Origin: Micromonospora echinofusca
GTDB lineage: Bacteria; Actinomycetota; Actinomycetes; Mycobacteriales; Micromonosporaceae
Assembly: GCF_900091445.1 (NCBI RefSeq)
Contig: NZ_LT607733.1
Location: forward strand, 1,319,501 to 1,383,500
DNA length: 64,000 nt
Direction of reading: 5' to 3'
Notes under the pieces: model-generated
What the model was told of the DNA's origin: nothing
Seen by the model: the letters and a program-made list of their open reading frames with translations, nothing else
Databases searched by the model: none
Position numbers and translations under genes: made by a program
In this document: piece after piece, positions 50,601-57,764 of the stretch
How the letters are laid out: each line of letters begins with the position of its first letter
Numbering within the stretch: position 1 is the first letter of the stretch

Positions 50601-53422
50601 GGAGGGGCGGACACCGGTGAGTCCGGGGCAGGTTCCCCCGCCACGGCCGGGGCCGGCGGTACGCGGCGCTCGTGTGCGGGTTCGATCGACGGCGTCGACG
50701 TGGGGCCCGGGCCCGGAATCGCCGTCGCGGCACCGTCGTCGGCGGTGCTCCGGACCGACGCACCGGGGCCGATGGTCGGGATGCCGTCCACGTCCGACGC
50801 GCTGCTCGCAGCCGTCGTGCCGCTCGCAGCCGGTGCGTCGGACGCAGCCGCGGAGCCACTCGGAGCCGACGGGGTAGTGGGAGCCGACGGGGCCGTGGGA
50901 GCAGTCTCCGCCTGGCCGGCGGGCTGCGGCTCGTCCGGCGTGGCTGGCGGTGGCACCGGCCGGGACGGTCGGAACCAGGCGTCCGGCCCGCTCGGCGAGG
51001 GTGCTTGGGGACGCGGTGGGGCGACCGGCGCGGGCGGGTCGCTCGGCGGCGGCGGGACGTACCGCTTGGGCCGGTCCGGGGCGATGGCCAGATGCGGTGC
51101 CGATGGGCTCTGGCTGGGCGTGCCTCCGGCTTCCGGGGCTCCGGGCGAGCGGGGCGGCGAGGTCTGCTGGGCGACCGGCGGCGGCCCGGACGGCGCGGGG
51201 GGCGAGGGCTGTGGGGACCTGGCCTCGCCGTGCCCGACGGCCGAGGGCGGTGTGGGCCTGGACTCGTCGAGCCCGGCGGGCGAGTGCGGCGTCGGTACGT
51301 CCGGCCGGGCCGATCCTGGGCGGGACGGTGCCGGGGCGGACGACGTGTCGGCCGGCGCCGGGCCGGACACCCTGCTGGCACTCGCCTCCGGCGCCGGCAG
51401 GAACTCCAGACGCAGCCGGGCGGCGGGAGGTGCCGAGATCGGGGTGGCGTCGTCCTGGGCGGACGGGCGGGGCGCGTGGGTGGTCGGGGGGAGGTGGTGC
51501 CCCTGCGTAGGGCGGCTCCCGGCCGCTGTCCCGTCAACCGGCACCGCAGGGGAAACCGGCACGCCGGAAGTCGGTACACCCGAGGCGGGAACGCCGTAAC
51601 CCGACGCACCGGCGGCAGGCACGTTGGAGGCGGGTACGCCGGGAACGGGGGCCGGCGGGACCAGGTTGGGCGTGGCAGGGCGACCCGCTGCGGGGACGGA
51701 GGAGCCAGTCGGTTCGGTGCCGGGTGCCGGTGATCCCGGTCGTCCGGCGGCCGGGCCTGCGGGGGACACCGGACGGCCAGCCACACGGTCCGCCGGGCCA
51801 GCGGGGGATACCGGGCGGCTGACGGTCGGGGCGGCGGGCGACACGGGCCGGCCGTGGACCGGCTCGGCGGGATCGGGCCCGCCGGAGCGTGGCAGGTCGC
51901 GGAACGGCGCGGGGGAGACGGGGCGCCCGGGCACGGGAACCTCCCCAGCCGGCCCCCGGAAGCCCACCGGCCCGGCAGCCGCGCGCCCAGGAGCCGTCGG
52001 CCCGGCAGCCGTACGCCCGGTCGGGGCTCCGGAGGTCGGGACGCCGTAGGGCTGGGACGGTCGCTGGTCGTACGCGGGCGGTGGCGGCGGGGCCGTGGCC
52101 TCCTCGGGGCGGGGACGGTCGACCGGTCGCCGGTATTCGGGGCCGGGCTCGGCCCGTCGCGCCGCGTCCCGGTCGAAGCCGGGCCGCACGGGGCCGGGCG
52201 GTGGCCACGGCAGGCCGCCGCCCGGCTGCGGCTGTACCCGGGGCTCCCGGTACGCCTCGGCGTCCCGATGGGCGTCCGGCCGGGCGGTCCCGTGCGGGGC
52301 CCGTTCGGGGTACGCCTCGGCTCGCGCCGCCTCGTGCGCCCGTCGGTGCTCCGCCGGCTCCTGCTGCGGCCGTTGCCCGTCGGGGCGCGGCTGCTGCCCG
52401 GTGGGAGCCCGGTCGGGGCGCGGCCACCCGCCGGCGGGTACGCCCGGCTCGTGATTGCGCCCGTGCGGGCCACCCTCCCGGCGCGGCTCGGCGGACCGCT
52501 CCCGCTGCGGGTCGGCGGGCCGATCGCGGCGGGCATCGGCGGGACGCTCCCACTGGGGAGATGCCGAGCGATCCCACTCGGTGGAGTGCTCCCGGCGCGG
52601 GTCCGACGGACGGTCCCACTGCCTGCCGGGCGGGCGTTCGCGCTGACCGTCGGAGGGACGGGGCTCCGGGGCGGGGGTTCCCCACTGGTAGCGAGGCCGG
52701 TGCGCGTCCCCGCCGGGCTGGCGGTCGGCGACGCCGTCGGGGCGGCGCTCGGGTCCGGGTGAAGCGGAGCGGTCGGGGCCGCGTTCGGCCCGGCGGTCGT
52801 GGCTCTCCGGCCGGTGGTCGTAGCCGGCGTCGGGGTGTCCGTACGCCGGGGAACGGCGTGGCGGGGCGTCCTCGTCGGGCTCCGGGAGCCAGCCGGGTTC
52901 GGACCTGCCGGCGGGGGAGACGGGGCGGTCCCGGCCGGCAGGCTCGTAGCGCGGGGTGCGGGTGTCGTGGCGGGCGGGGCCCGCGTGGTCGCGCTGTCGG
53001 GGGGAGTCGGCGGGCCGGCCGGGGGCGTCGAATCCGCCCCGGTCGTTGCGGTGCGGTTGCTCCTGCCGGGGCGGCCACTGGCGGTCGTCGGGCCGACGCG
53101 GGTCGGCGTGCGGGTGGCGGTACGGCTCGTCGCCGTGCCGTCGCCCGTCGAGGCCGTTCCACGCGTCCTGCCGGCCGGGACGCCCGTCGGGCAGGTCGTC
53201 CCACGAGCGGCCGATGTAGGTCCCGTCGGGTCGGGTCGGCGCGAGCGGGGGCACCTCGGCCCGGCCGACGGCCGAGCGGCCTCCTCGCCCGGACGGCGCG
53301 TGTTCGGCGCCGATGTCGCCCGCGTAGCGCTGGCCCGGGAACTGGGGGTGCCACTCGGTGGTCGGCTCGATCATCCAGGCCGGTTCGGCGGCGTCGTGCC
53401 AGTGGTCGGCGTAGCGGCTCAT
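47627..53422 (-). CDS. Giant WG-repeat protein with Pro/Ala-rich disordered N-terminus
   Basis: A 1931-residue protein. Residues 1 to about 480 are Arg/Pro/Asp-rich (RPDDRQWPPRQEQPH and similar), about 480-1480 are Pro/Ala/Ser/Thr-rich with many short repeats such as RPVSPA and GPSTA. From about 1490 there is a folded part: a helical, TPR-like region (LASYRWRLDPATLREIVAEP, AVAQARLAHVLRWRGEFVEA) and then at least six WG repeats (DLWGFAGPDGDMVIAAEYAE, FSDGLAWVSDGGDAGW, GWGAVDRNGRIVV). No signal peptide or membrane segment is visible. WG repeats form beta propeller-like or elongated sheets. The disordered part, with 3-codon-periodic GC, is unusually long. It contains a dispersed palindrome (49665-49717) and a 15-base tandem array. 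Function unknown. Confidence 0.85.
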   Translation of the reverse strand: MSRYADHWHDAAEPAWMIEPTTEWHPQFPGQRYAGDIGAEHAPSGRGGRSAVGRAEVPPLAPTRPDGTYIGRSWDDLPDGRPGRQDAWNGLDGRRHGDEPYRHPHADPRRPDDRQWPPRQEQPHRNDRGGFDAPGRPADSPRQRDHAGPARHDTRTPRYEPAGRDRPVSPAGRSEPGWLPEPDEDAPPRRSPAYGHPDAGYDHRPESHDRRAERGPDRSASPGPERRPDGVADRQPGGDAHRPRYQWGTPAPEPRPSDGQRERPPGRQWDRPSDPRREHSTEWDRSASPQWERPADARRDRPADPQRERSAEPRREGGPHGRNHEPGVPAGGWPRPDRAPTGQQPRPDGQRPQQEPAEHRRAHEAARAEAYPERAPHGTARPDAHRDAEAYREPRVQPQPGGGLPWPPPGPVRPGFDRDAARRAEPGPEYRRPVDRPRPEEATAPPPPPAYDQRPSQPYGVPTSGAPTGRTAAGPTAPGRAAAGPVGFRGPAGEVPVPGRPVSPAPFRDLPRSGGPDPAEPVHGRPVSPAAPTVSRPVSPAGPADRVAGRPVSPAGPAAGRPGSPAPGTEPTGSSVPAAGRPATPNLVPPAPVPGVPASNVPAAGASGYGVPASGVPTSGVPVSPAVPVDGTAAGSRPTQGHHLPPTTHAPRPSAQDDATPISAPPAARLRLEFLPAPEASASRVSGPAPADTSSAPAPSRPGSARPDVPTPHSPAGLDESRPTPPSAVGHGEARSPQPSPPAPSGPPPVAQQTSPPRSPGAPEAGGTPSQSPSAPHLAIAPDRPKRYVPPPPSDPPAPVAPPRPQAPSPSGPDAWFRPSRPVPPPATPDEPQPAGQAETAPTAPSAPTTPSAPSGSAAASDAPAASGTTAASSASDVDGIPTIGPGASVRSTADDGAATAIPGPGPTSTPSIEPAHERRVPPAPAVAGEPAPDSPVSAPPVPDTPVEAAPPTMPVPPTSSPSDPVSGPPAGQAPPVPAAGPPAEPAPSEPLPGPHVGQASTEPLSGPSMGQASTEPVSGPPAVPASAATPTSPVPAVSGPSTAQGPAPAGLPPASTPPEQPAPSAFATPVSAPPVQMHSAPSAPRPVSAPPARPVSAPPSAPPVPAPAVRPGSGPSADAAAQEQPAGPDAVAANGTAPDPAAGSGSAPPDAPTRGGPGHEDPASYASAQSAPTPRDLDTGVPAPRAVDAEDTDVTRREDADPRVADAGTPTTHPDGHATTPAPEPVRSVPAEPTGGTPWLSPRALDTRGVPPVAADPPPAADSAVTTRSPATALPVDGPSTEAAEVSRTSSAAEPSIDPGEPVLAAPDEAQPASAPATGLVPARPVSAPPATSTPTGDIRPAPAVTEPPTQPTPPPAATSASPSDTTPAQPADAPGAATPPAEAPDAAMPPAAAPVVAGPRPAEPGPTGPGVTSPRAADASTGEPSIAGPRAAEGSTAGPSTAGPSTAGPSTAGPSTAGPSTAGPSTAGPSTAGPSAAGPSTTGTSAGGTGDAGRQSAAQGDPEQVLASYRWRLDPATLREIVAEPDEFRTIRRRLTEKLGAAVDNKSRARLLSLRAVVSRILGELDDALADGRLALTYAEATGELRRTAVAQARLAHVLRWRGEFVEADRLFAEANSTELPERLRAVLHEHAGRSCYDQGRLMEACHHFERALDLRGTEDPELQARIRLSLDAVAERVAETGFGPYPRTREEVLESDRPPAPARDGDLWGFAGPDGDMVIAAEYAEAQPFRDGLAWVRRPETERWSLVDRTGATVLEPSYPVVRSFSDGLAWVSDGGDAGWVAIDATGEVVVPHGFADVRPFRRGVAVVRRDGWGAVDRNGRIVVPTRHHGFVTVLADGRYVDGFTEEGLAVVDVAGRRGVVNRAGKVLVPPTHPALVIHPVAFLVGDGTGRWGALDRRGEPLIEPVHRDRDEVVAEIERLLVDTSPVL
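48971..49120. repeat. 15-base tandem repeat inside the WG-protein gene
   Basis: Seven identical units of GGCGGTGCTCGGCCC run from 49001 to 49105 (protein GPSTA), with degenerate units on both sides (GPSTT, GPSAA, GSTA). The perfect identity of the core suggests recent expansion, likely to vary in copy number without breaking the frame. Confidence 0.9.
49665..49717. repeat. Dispersed palindrome, family A, copy 2 (inside coding region)
   Basis: Arms at 49665-49689 and 49690-49717 form a hairpin with two mismatches and a 3-base bulge. The outer GGTGGAACACCACGGGTGTC is identical to copy 1 at 6227. On the minus strand it is translated in frame (PTGGTPWLSPRALDTRGVPP) within the disordered part of the WG protein. 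Confidence 0.85.
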
Positions 53423-53443
53423 CCGGTCGGCCCGTCGCCACGG

Positions 53444-53449
53444 AGGGTA
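53444..53449 (-). promoter_or_regulatory. Candidate -10 for the WG-protein gene
   Basis: On the minus strand TACCCT lies 21 bases before the ATG at 53422, giving a short leader. Confidence 0.35.
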
Positions 53450-53808
53450 GGCGTGACGCCCGCGACGGGCCGCCGGGGAGCGGGCGCGCCCGGGTGCCCG
53501 AGCGGGGTCCGTCCGCTCACGGCGGCGCCCCGGTGGCCGGCTCGCGTCCGCTCGCTCACGGCGATGTCACCTCGTTGCAAAGTTGTCGCGCTGGGCGCTC
53601 CACGTGCCGGTAGAGCCGCCCCTCCGGTACGGCGTGGCTGCGGAAGGAGGGTAGCGGCGCGGGCTCGCTCACCGCCACTGTGGCACCGCCCACCACCCCA
53701 AACGTTATCCTACGGTTCCGGACATTTAAGGCTATAACCGGATCGGGCTTTCGACGTTACGCCACGTACCCGCAGGCCACGCTGGCGGGTGCCGCGACCG
53801 ACGCGGTC
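53450..53808. other. Gene-free gap with an AT-rich patch
   Basis: No convincing ORF on either strand. An AT-rich patch at about 53697-53750 contains TAGGAT on the minus strand (53707-53712) and TATAAC on the plus strand, either of which could be a distal promoter. Nothing else recognisable. Confidence 0.5.
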
Positions 53809-54804
53809 CTAGGCTTCCTGCGGTGCCACGTCCCGCTCGTAGCGGGCGGCGAGGGTGGCCGCGCGGCGGTGTAGGGCGGCGCGCAGCGAGTCGGGGGCGA
53901 GGACTTCGGCGTCGACGCCGAGCTGCCATATCGCCCATACCGCGTGCCGCAGGTCCTCGAAGGTGACGTCCAGCCGTACCCAGCCGTCAGCCTCGAGGTC
54001 CTCGGCGCGGACGGCCCGTGCGGTGTTCAGCAGCTCGTCCCGTCGCGTGGGCTTGACCCTGACCGAGACGGGGATGCGGTTCTCCGAGAGGAACTGCGCA
54101 CTGCGTTCGGCCCAGATCCGGTCGAGGTCGACCTGTTCCGGACGCTCCGCGGGTTCCGGAAGCTCCTCGGCGGTCAGCATCCGCGACAGCCGGTAGGTGC
54201 GATCCTCACCGGACCTGGCGGCCAGCAGGTAACTGCGGTCGCGGACGGTGACCAGGCCGATCGGGTCGACCGTGTGCCAGCGAGGCGTCCGGTCGGGTGC
54301 GGCGTAGTGGAAGCGCAGCTTGTGGCCGGTGAGCACCGCACGGCGGACCTCGCTCATCACCGCCCGCGTCACGTCCTCGGTGACCAGTCGGCGCGAGAGC
54401 AGGTCGGTCTCGGGCTCGACGAGGAACCGCTTGGCGGCGTCGTCCAGGCTGGCCCGATGGCCTTCCGGCAGCGCGTCGACCACCTTGCGCATCGCGGAGG
54501 CGAGCGCCGAGCTGAGGCCGAAGACCTGGTGGCCGCGTACCGAGCCGGCAGTCAGCAGCGCGAGGGCCTCGTCGTGGTTGAGGCCGGTGAGCTCGGTGCG
54601 GAAACCGGGCAGCAGCGAGAACCCGCCGCGTCGGCCCCGCTCGGCGTACACCGGGACGCCGGCGGTGGACAGCGCCTCGATGTCGCGCAGCACGGTGCGG
54701 GCGGACACCTCCAGCTCGGTCGCCAGCTCGTCCGCGGTCATCCGACCGCGCTGGCGCAGCAGCAGCACCAGCGAGACCAAGCGATCCGCGCGCACCCGGT
54801 CCAT
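53809..54804 (-). CDS. WYL-domain (YafY-type) transcriptional regulator
   Basis: A 331-residue regulator. The N-terminal helix-turn-helix is DeoR-like (LVLLLRQRGRMTADELATEL, EVSARTVLRDIEALSTAGVP). The WYL domain follows (VRRAVLTGHKLRFHYAAPDR, TVDPIGLVTVRDRSYLLAAR, EDRTYRLSRM) with a C-terminal extension (WXC-like, VDLDRIWAERSAQF onward). The ATG at 54804 (MDRVRADRLVSLV) is the normal family start. It is divergent from the RidA gene, and a 19-base palindrome sits between them, 13 bases before this start, so the regulator probably controls both itself and ridA. WYL domains sense nucleic acid or small ligands; the ligand here is unknown. Confidence 0.92.
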   Translation of the reverse strand: MDRVRADRLVSLVLLLRQRGRMTADELATELEVSARTVLRDIEALSTAGVPVYAERGRRGGFSLLPGFRTELTGLNHDEALALLTAGSVRGHQVFGLSSALASAMRKVVDALPEGHRASLDDAAKRFLVEPETDLLSRRLVTEDVTRAVMSEVRRAVLTGHKLRFHYAAPDRTPRWHTVDPIGLVTVRDRSYLLAARSGEDRTYRLSRMLTAEELPEPAERPEQVDLDRIWAERSAQFLSENRIPVSVRVKPTRRDELLNTARAVRAEDLEADGWVRLDVTFEDLRHAVWAIWQLGVDAEVLAPDSLRAALHRRAATLAARYERDVAPQEA

Positions 54805-54817
54805 TCTGCCAGGAAAA

Positions 54818-54836
54818 CACGACACAAGGTGTCGTG
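54818..54836. promoter_or_regulatory. Palindromic operator between WYL regulator and ridA-like gene
   Basis: CACGACAC-AAG-GTGTCGTG is a perfect 8-bp-arm dyad with a 3-base centre. It lies in the 118-base intergenic region, next to the regulator start, and is the obvious binding site for the divergent WYL protein. Confidence 0.65.
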
Positions 54837-54922
54837 ATTGGTTGGCAGGCTTCGGTGCGCGGCGTCAAGGACGGCGGCTACCGAGCCGCCGGGCGCCCGC
54901 AGTCGCAACGATCGGAGTGGGC

Positions 54923-55318
54923 ATGGAACGTACGGCAGTCAACCCGGTGACGTGGTCGCTGGAGATGGGATTCAACCAGGGGGAGCTCGTCTCCGGAGAG
55001 ACCCGGACCCTGTACATCTCGGGGCAGACCTCGATGAGCAAGGAGGGCAGGCCCGAGCACGACGGGGACATCGCCGCGCAGTTCGCGCTCGCCGTGGACA
55101 ACCTCGAAGCCGTGCTCACCGAGGCGGGCATGTCGTTGGCGAACCTCGTCCGCCTCAACGTCTACTCCACAGACGTGGACGCGCTGTTCCCGCACTACGG
55201 CGTGCTGGCCGGCCGGCTGGGGGCCGCCGAGGTGGCCCCGACGACCACGATGCTCGGCGTGACCCGACTCGCGATCCCCGGCCAGATGGTCGAGCTCGAA
55301 GGAACCGCCGTCGCGTGA
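54923..55318 (+). CDS. RidA/YjgF-family protein
   Basis: A 131-residue protein that by family deaminates reactive enamine/imine intermediates. It shows NPVTWSLEMGFNQGELVSGE, TLYISGQTSMSKEGRPEHDG, DIAAQFALAVDNLEAVLTEA and VAPTTTMLGVTRLAIPGQMV ending in ELEGTAVA; the Glu of the C-terminal E-x-E/A segment is kept, but the typical catalytic Arg in the R-A-(A/T) strand region is here APTTTMLG without Arg, so strict enamine deaminase activity is uncertain. GGAG lies five bases before the ATG. Probably controlled by the divergent WYL regulator through the palindrome at 54818. Confidence 0.88.
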   Translation: MERTAVNPVTWSLEMGFNQGELVSGETRTLYISGQTSMSKEGRPEHDGDIAAQFALAVDNLEAVLTEAGMSLANLVRLNVYSTDVDALFPHYGVLAGRLGAAEVAPTTTMLGVTRLAIPGQMVELEGTAVA

Positions 55319-55334
55319 CGCGGCCCTGCCGCTC

Positions 55335-55372
55335 CTGCTGCTCGTGCCGACCCGGTTCGGCACGAGCAGCAG
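55335..55372 (+). terminator. Terminator after ridA-like gene
   Basis: A perfect 16-bp stem (55335-55350 CTGCTGCTCGTGCCGA, complement 55357-55372) with a six-base loop, 16 bases after the stop. Confidence 0.8.
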
Positions 55373-55514
55373 GCGGACGGGGAACATCTCATGCTCGGCG
55401 GCCCTCGCCGGGCCGGGCGTGCCGATCGTCGAGCCGGGCGTCGAGGACGTGGTGGCCCGGCTCCACGGCGGCCGCTGACGCCGCCCACGTGCAGGAGGCG
55501 GCGCCGGGGCGGGG

Positions 55515-56123
55515 TCAGACCGGGTCGCCGATGTTGACCCGGGGCTCGGGGGCGCGCATCCGGCGGAACGTGATCGACCGCATGATGGCGTAGAGGTAGA
55601 GCGAGCCCATCCGCTGCCCGGTGTTCGGGAAACGCTCCCGGACCAGCTTGCGGATCTTGCGCGAGATCAGGACCGAGTCGACCACCACGCCCAGGGCGAG
55701 CGCGCCCCAGAGGATGTTGGAGACGAGGCGGACGACCGGCGGCATCGCGGCGTTCGAGCCGACCAGCACGATGAGCGCCCCACCGAAGAACCAGGTGCCG
55801 ACCGTACGCCGGGAGTCGACGACGTTGCGGGCCAGCAGCCGCTCCGGGCCGCGGTCGCGGGGGCCGCCCTCACGGCGGAACTCCGCCGCGGCCTCGGTGC
55901 GCAGCTGGCGCTTGCGCTCCCGCTGCTCCTCCTTGGTCAACGGCTTGGTGGCCGCGGCCGGCCGGCGGCCGGCGGTGGGCCGCTTGGGGGTTGCCCTGCC
56001 CAGCTCCTTCTTGCTCGGGGTGTAGCCCCGGGGCTGGGCGGGCGCGGACTCCTCGTCGGGGGTCACCGTGGTGACGGCCTCGTCGACGAGGTCGGAGGAC
56101 TTGCGGCGAAACAGCGACGGCAC
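55515..56123 (-). CDS. DUF3043 membrane protein
   Basis: A 202-residue protein. A basic, Lys/Arg-rich N-terminus (PSLFRRKSSDLVDE, then GYTPSKKELGRATPKRPTAG and KEEQRERKRQLRTE) precedes two membrane segments (WFFGGALIVLVGSNAAMPPV, LWGALALGVVVDSVL) and a basic tail. This is the DUF3043 family, conserved in actinobacteria, of unknown function. The GTG at 56123 is six bases after TACCCT; the frame is open upstream without similarity. Confidence 0.88.
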   Translation of the reverse strand: MPSLFRRKSSDLVDEAVTTVTPDEESAPAQPRGYTPSKKELGRATPKRPTAGRRPAAATKPLTKEEQRERKRQLRTEAAAEFRREGGPRDRGPERLLARNVVDSRRTVGTWFFGGALIVLVGSNAAMPPVVRLVSNILWGALALGVVVDSVLISRKIRKLVRERFPNTGQRMGSLYLYAIMRSITFRRMRAPEPRVNIGDPV

Positions 56124-56129
56124 GTCGAA

Positions 56130-56135
56130 AGGGTA
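56130..56135 (-). promoter_or_regulatory. -10 element for leaderless DUF3043 gene
   Basis: On the minus strand TACCCT is followed by six bases and the GTG at 56123. Confidence 0.45.
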
Positions 56136-56196
56136 GCCAAACGACGGCGCCCGGTGCACATCGCGGTGCACCGGGCGCGGACGGGAGTGGTCGACG

Positions 56197-57552
56197 TTAC
56201 GGACGCTCGACGTGCGCGCCCAGGTCGGCCAGCTTCGCCTCGAAGTCCTCGTAGCCCCGGTTGATCAGGTCGACGCCGTACACCCGGGAGGTGCCCTCCG
56301 CCGCCAGCGCGGCGATCAGGTGGCTGAAACCGGCCCGCAGGTCGGGGATGACCAGGTCCGCCGCGTGCAGCTTGCTCGGCCCCGCGATCACCGCGGAGTG
56401 CTTGAAGTTGCGCCGGCCGAAGCGGCACGGGGTGCCGCCGAGGCAGTCCCGGTAGACCTGGATGTTGGCGCCCATCGAGTTGAGCGCCTCGGTGTAGCCC
56501 AGCCGCTGCTCGTAGACCGTCTCGTGGACGATGGACAGGCCCCGCGCCTGGGTGAGCGCCACCACCAGCGGCTGCTGCCAGTCGGTCATGAAGCCCGGGT
56601 GCACGTCGGTCTCCAGCGCCACGGCGTGCAGCTCGCCGCCCGGGTGCCAGAACCGGATGCCGCCCTCCTGGCCCGGGTCGCCGAGCTTCGGCGCCCGGGC
56701 GTCGGTGACCTCGTACTCACCGCCGACGGAGCGGAAGATGTTCAGGAAGGTCATCATGTCGGCCTGCTGCGCGCCGAGCACCTCGACGTGGCCGCGGGTG
56801 GCCAGCGCCGCCGCCGCCCAGCTCGCCGCCTCGATCCGGTCCGGGATGGGCCGGTGCGTGTAGCCGTGCAGCCTGGGCACACCCTGGATCTCGATGACCC
56901 GGTCGGTGTGCACCTTGATGATCGCGCCCATCTTCTGCAGGATGCAGATCAGGTCGATGATCTCCGGCTCCACCGCCGCGTTGCGCAGCTCGGTGACCCC
57001 CTCGGCCATCACGGCCGTCAGCAGCACCTGCTCGGTGGCGCCGACGCTCGGGTACGGCAGGGCGAACTTGGTGCCGTGCAGCCCGTTCGGCGCCGACAGG
57101 TGCAGCCCCTCGGGGGTCTTCTCGACCGTCGCGCCGAACTCGCGCAGCGCCTGGAGGTGGAAGTCGATCGGGCGCGGCCCGATGTGGCAGCCGCCCAGGT
57201 CGGGGATGAACGCGTGGCCTAGGCGGTGCAGCAGCGGCCCGCAGAACAGGATCGGGATCCGGCTGGAGCCGGCGTGCACGTTGATCTGGTCCGTGCTGGC
57301 GCTCTCCACGTTCGCCGGGTCGAAGACGAGCTCGCCGTCCTCCCCGCCGTCGGTGACCTTGACCCCGTGCAGGCCGAGCAGACCCCGGACCACCTCGACG
57401 TCGCGGATCTTCGGCACGTCGAACAGTCGGCTCGGGCTGTCACCCAGCAGCGCGGCGACCATCGCCTTCGAGACCAGGTTCTTCGCGCCGCGCACGCGGA
57501 TCCGCCCTTCGAGCGGAGTGCCTCCGTGTACGACCAGGACGTCGTCGGTCAA
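56197..57552 (-). CDS. murA: UDP-N-acetylglucosamine 1-carboxyvinyltransferase (MurA2-type)
   Basis: A 451-residue enzyme of the first committed step of peptidoglycan synthesis. It has LEGRIRVRGAKNLVSKAMVA at the substrate site, the catalytic Cys in LGGCHIGPRPIDFHLQALRE, YPSVGATEQVLLTAVMAEGV and the C-terminal INRGYEDFEAKLADLGAHVE. Length and an insertion (EVTDARAPKLGDPGQEG) place it with the longer actinobacterial MurA2-like branch, so a second, canonical murA may exist elsewhere. The TTG at 57552 is chosen because GGAGG lies five bases upstream and the family start (LTDDVLVVHGGTPLEG) begins there; the frame continues far upstream without similarity. The next 212 bases up to nadA hold no gene. 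Confidence 0.93.
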   Translation of the reverse strand: MTDDVLVVHGGTPLEGRIRVRGAKNLVSKAMVAALLGDSPSRLFDVPKIRDVEVVRGLLGLHGVKVTDGGEDGELVFDPANVESASTDQINVHAGSSRIPILFCGPLLHRLGHAFIPDLGGCHIGPRPIDFHLQALREFGATVEKTPEGLHLSAPNGLHGTKFALPYPSVGATEQVLLTAVMAEGVTELRNAAVEPEIIDLICILQKMGAIIKVHTDRVIEIQGVPRLHGYTHRPIPDRIEAASWAAAALATRGHVEVLGAQQADMMTFLNIFRSVGGEYEVTDARAPKLGDPGQEGGIRFWHPGGELHAVALETDVHPGFMTDWQQPLVVALTQARGLSIVHETVYEQRLGYTEALNSMGANIQVYRDCLGGTPCRFGRRNFKHSAVIAGPSKLHAADLVIPDLRAGFSHLIAALAAEGTSRVYGVDLINRGYEDFEAKLADLGAHVERP

Positions 57553-57764
57553 CGCAACCTCCAGCGCGTCGGTGCTGCCGTGTTGATGGTGGGGCACACG
57601 ATTGTCATCGCTACCCGGAACGCGGCCATGTCGAAACGGCCCGCGTGAATCGTCGCACCGGCAGCATAGCCCTCGGTGACGAAGATGGACCCGGTCACAT
57701 CGCCCCTGAGGGCATTTATCGGTGATCGGACCCTTTTCCGTGCCAATGTCGTTACGGAAAGTGA

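Noticed and set aside
47627..53422. Long overlapping frames on both strands within the WG-protein gene
   Set aside because: They are Arg/Pro/Ser or Gly/Ala shadows of the repetitive gene, without domains; only the minus frame ends in clear TPR-like and WG repeats.
53697..53750. AT-rich patch as replication origin or attachment site
   Set aside because: No DnaA boxes, iterons or direct repeats seen; better explained as promoter sequence.
55319..55485. Possible gene remnant after the RidA gene (reads ALAGPGVPIVEPGVEDVV near its end)
   Set aside because: No start codon in frame, and its first part overlaps a perfect 16-bp terminator hairpin; too little to support a gene.
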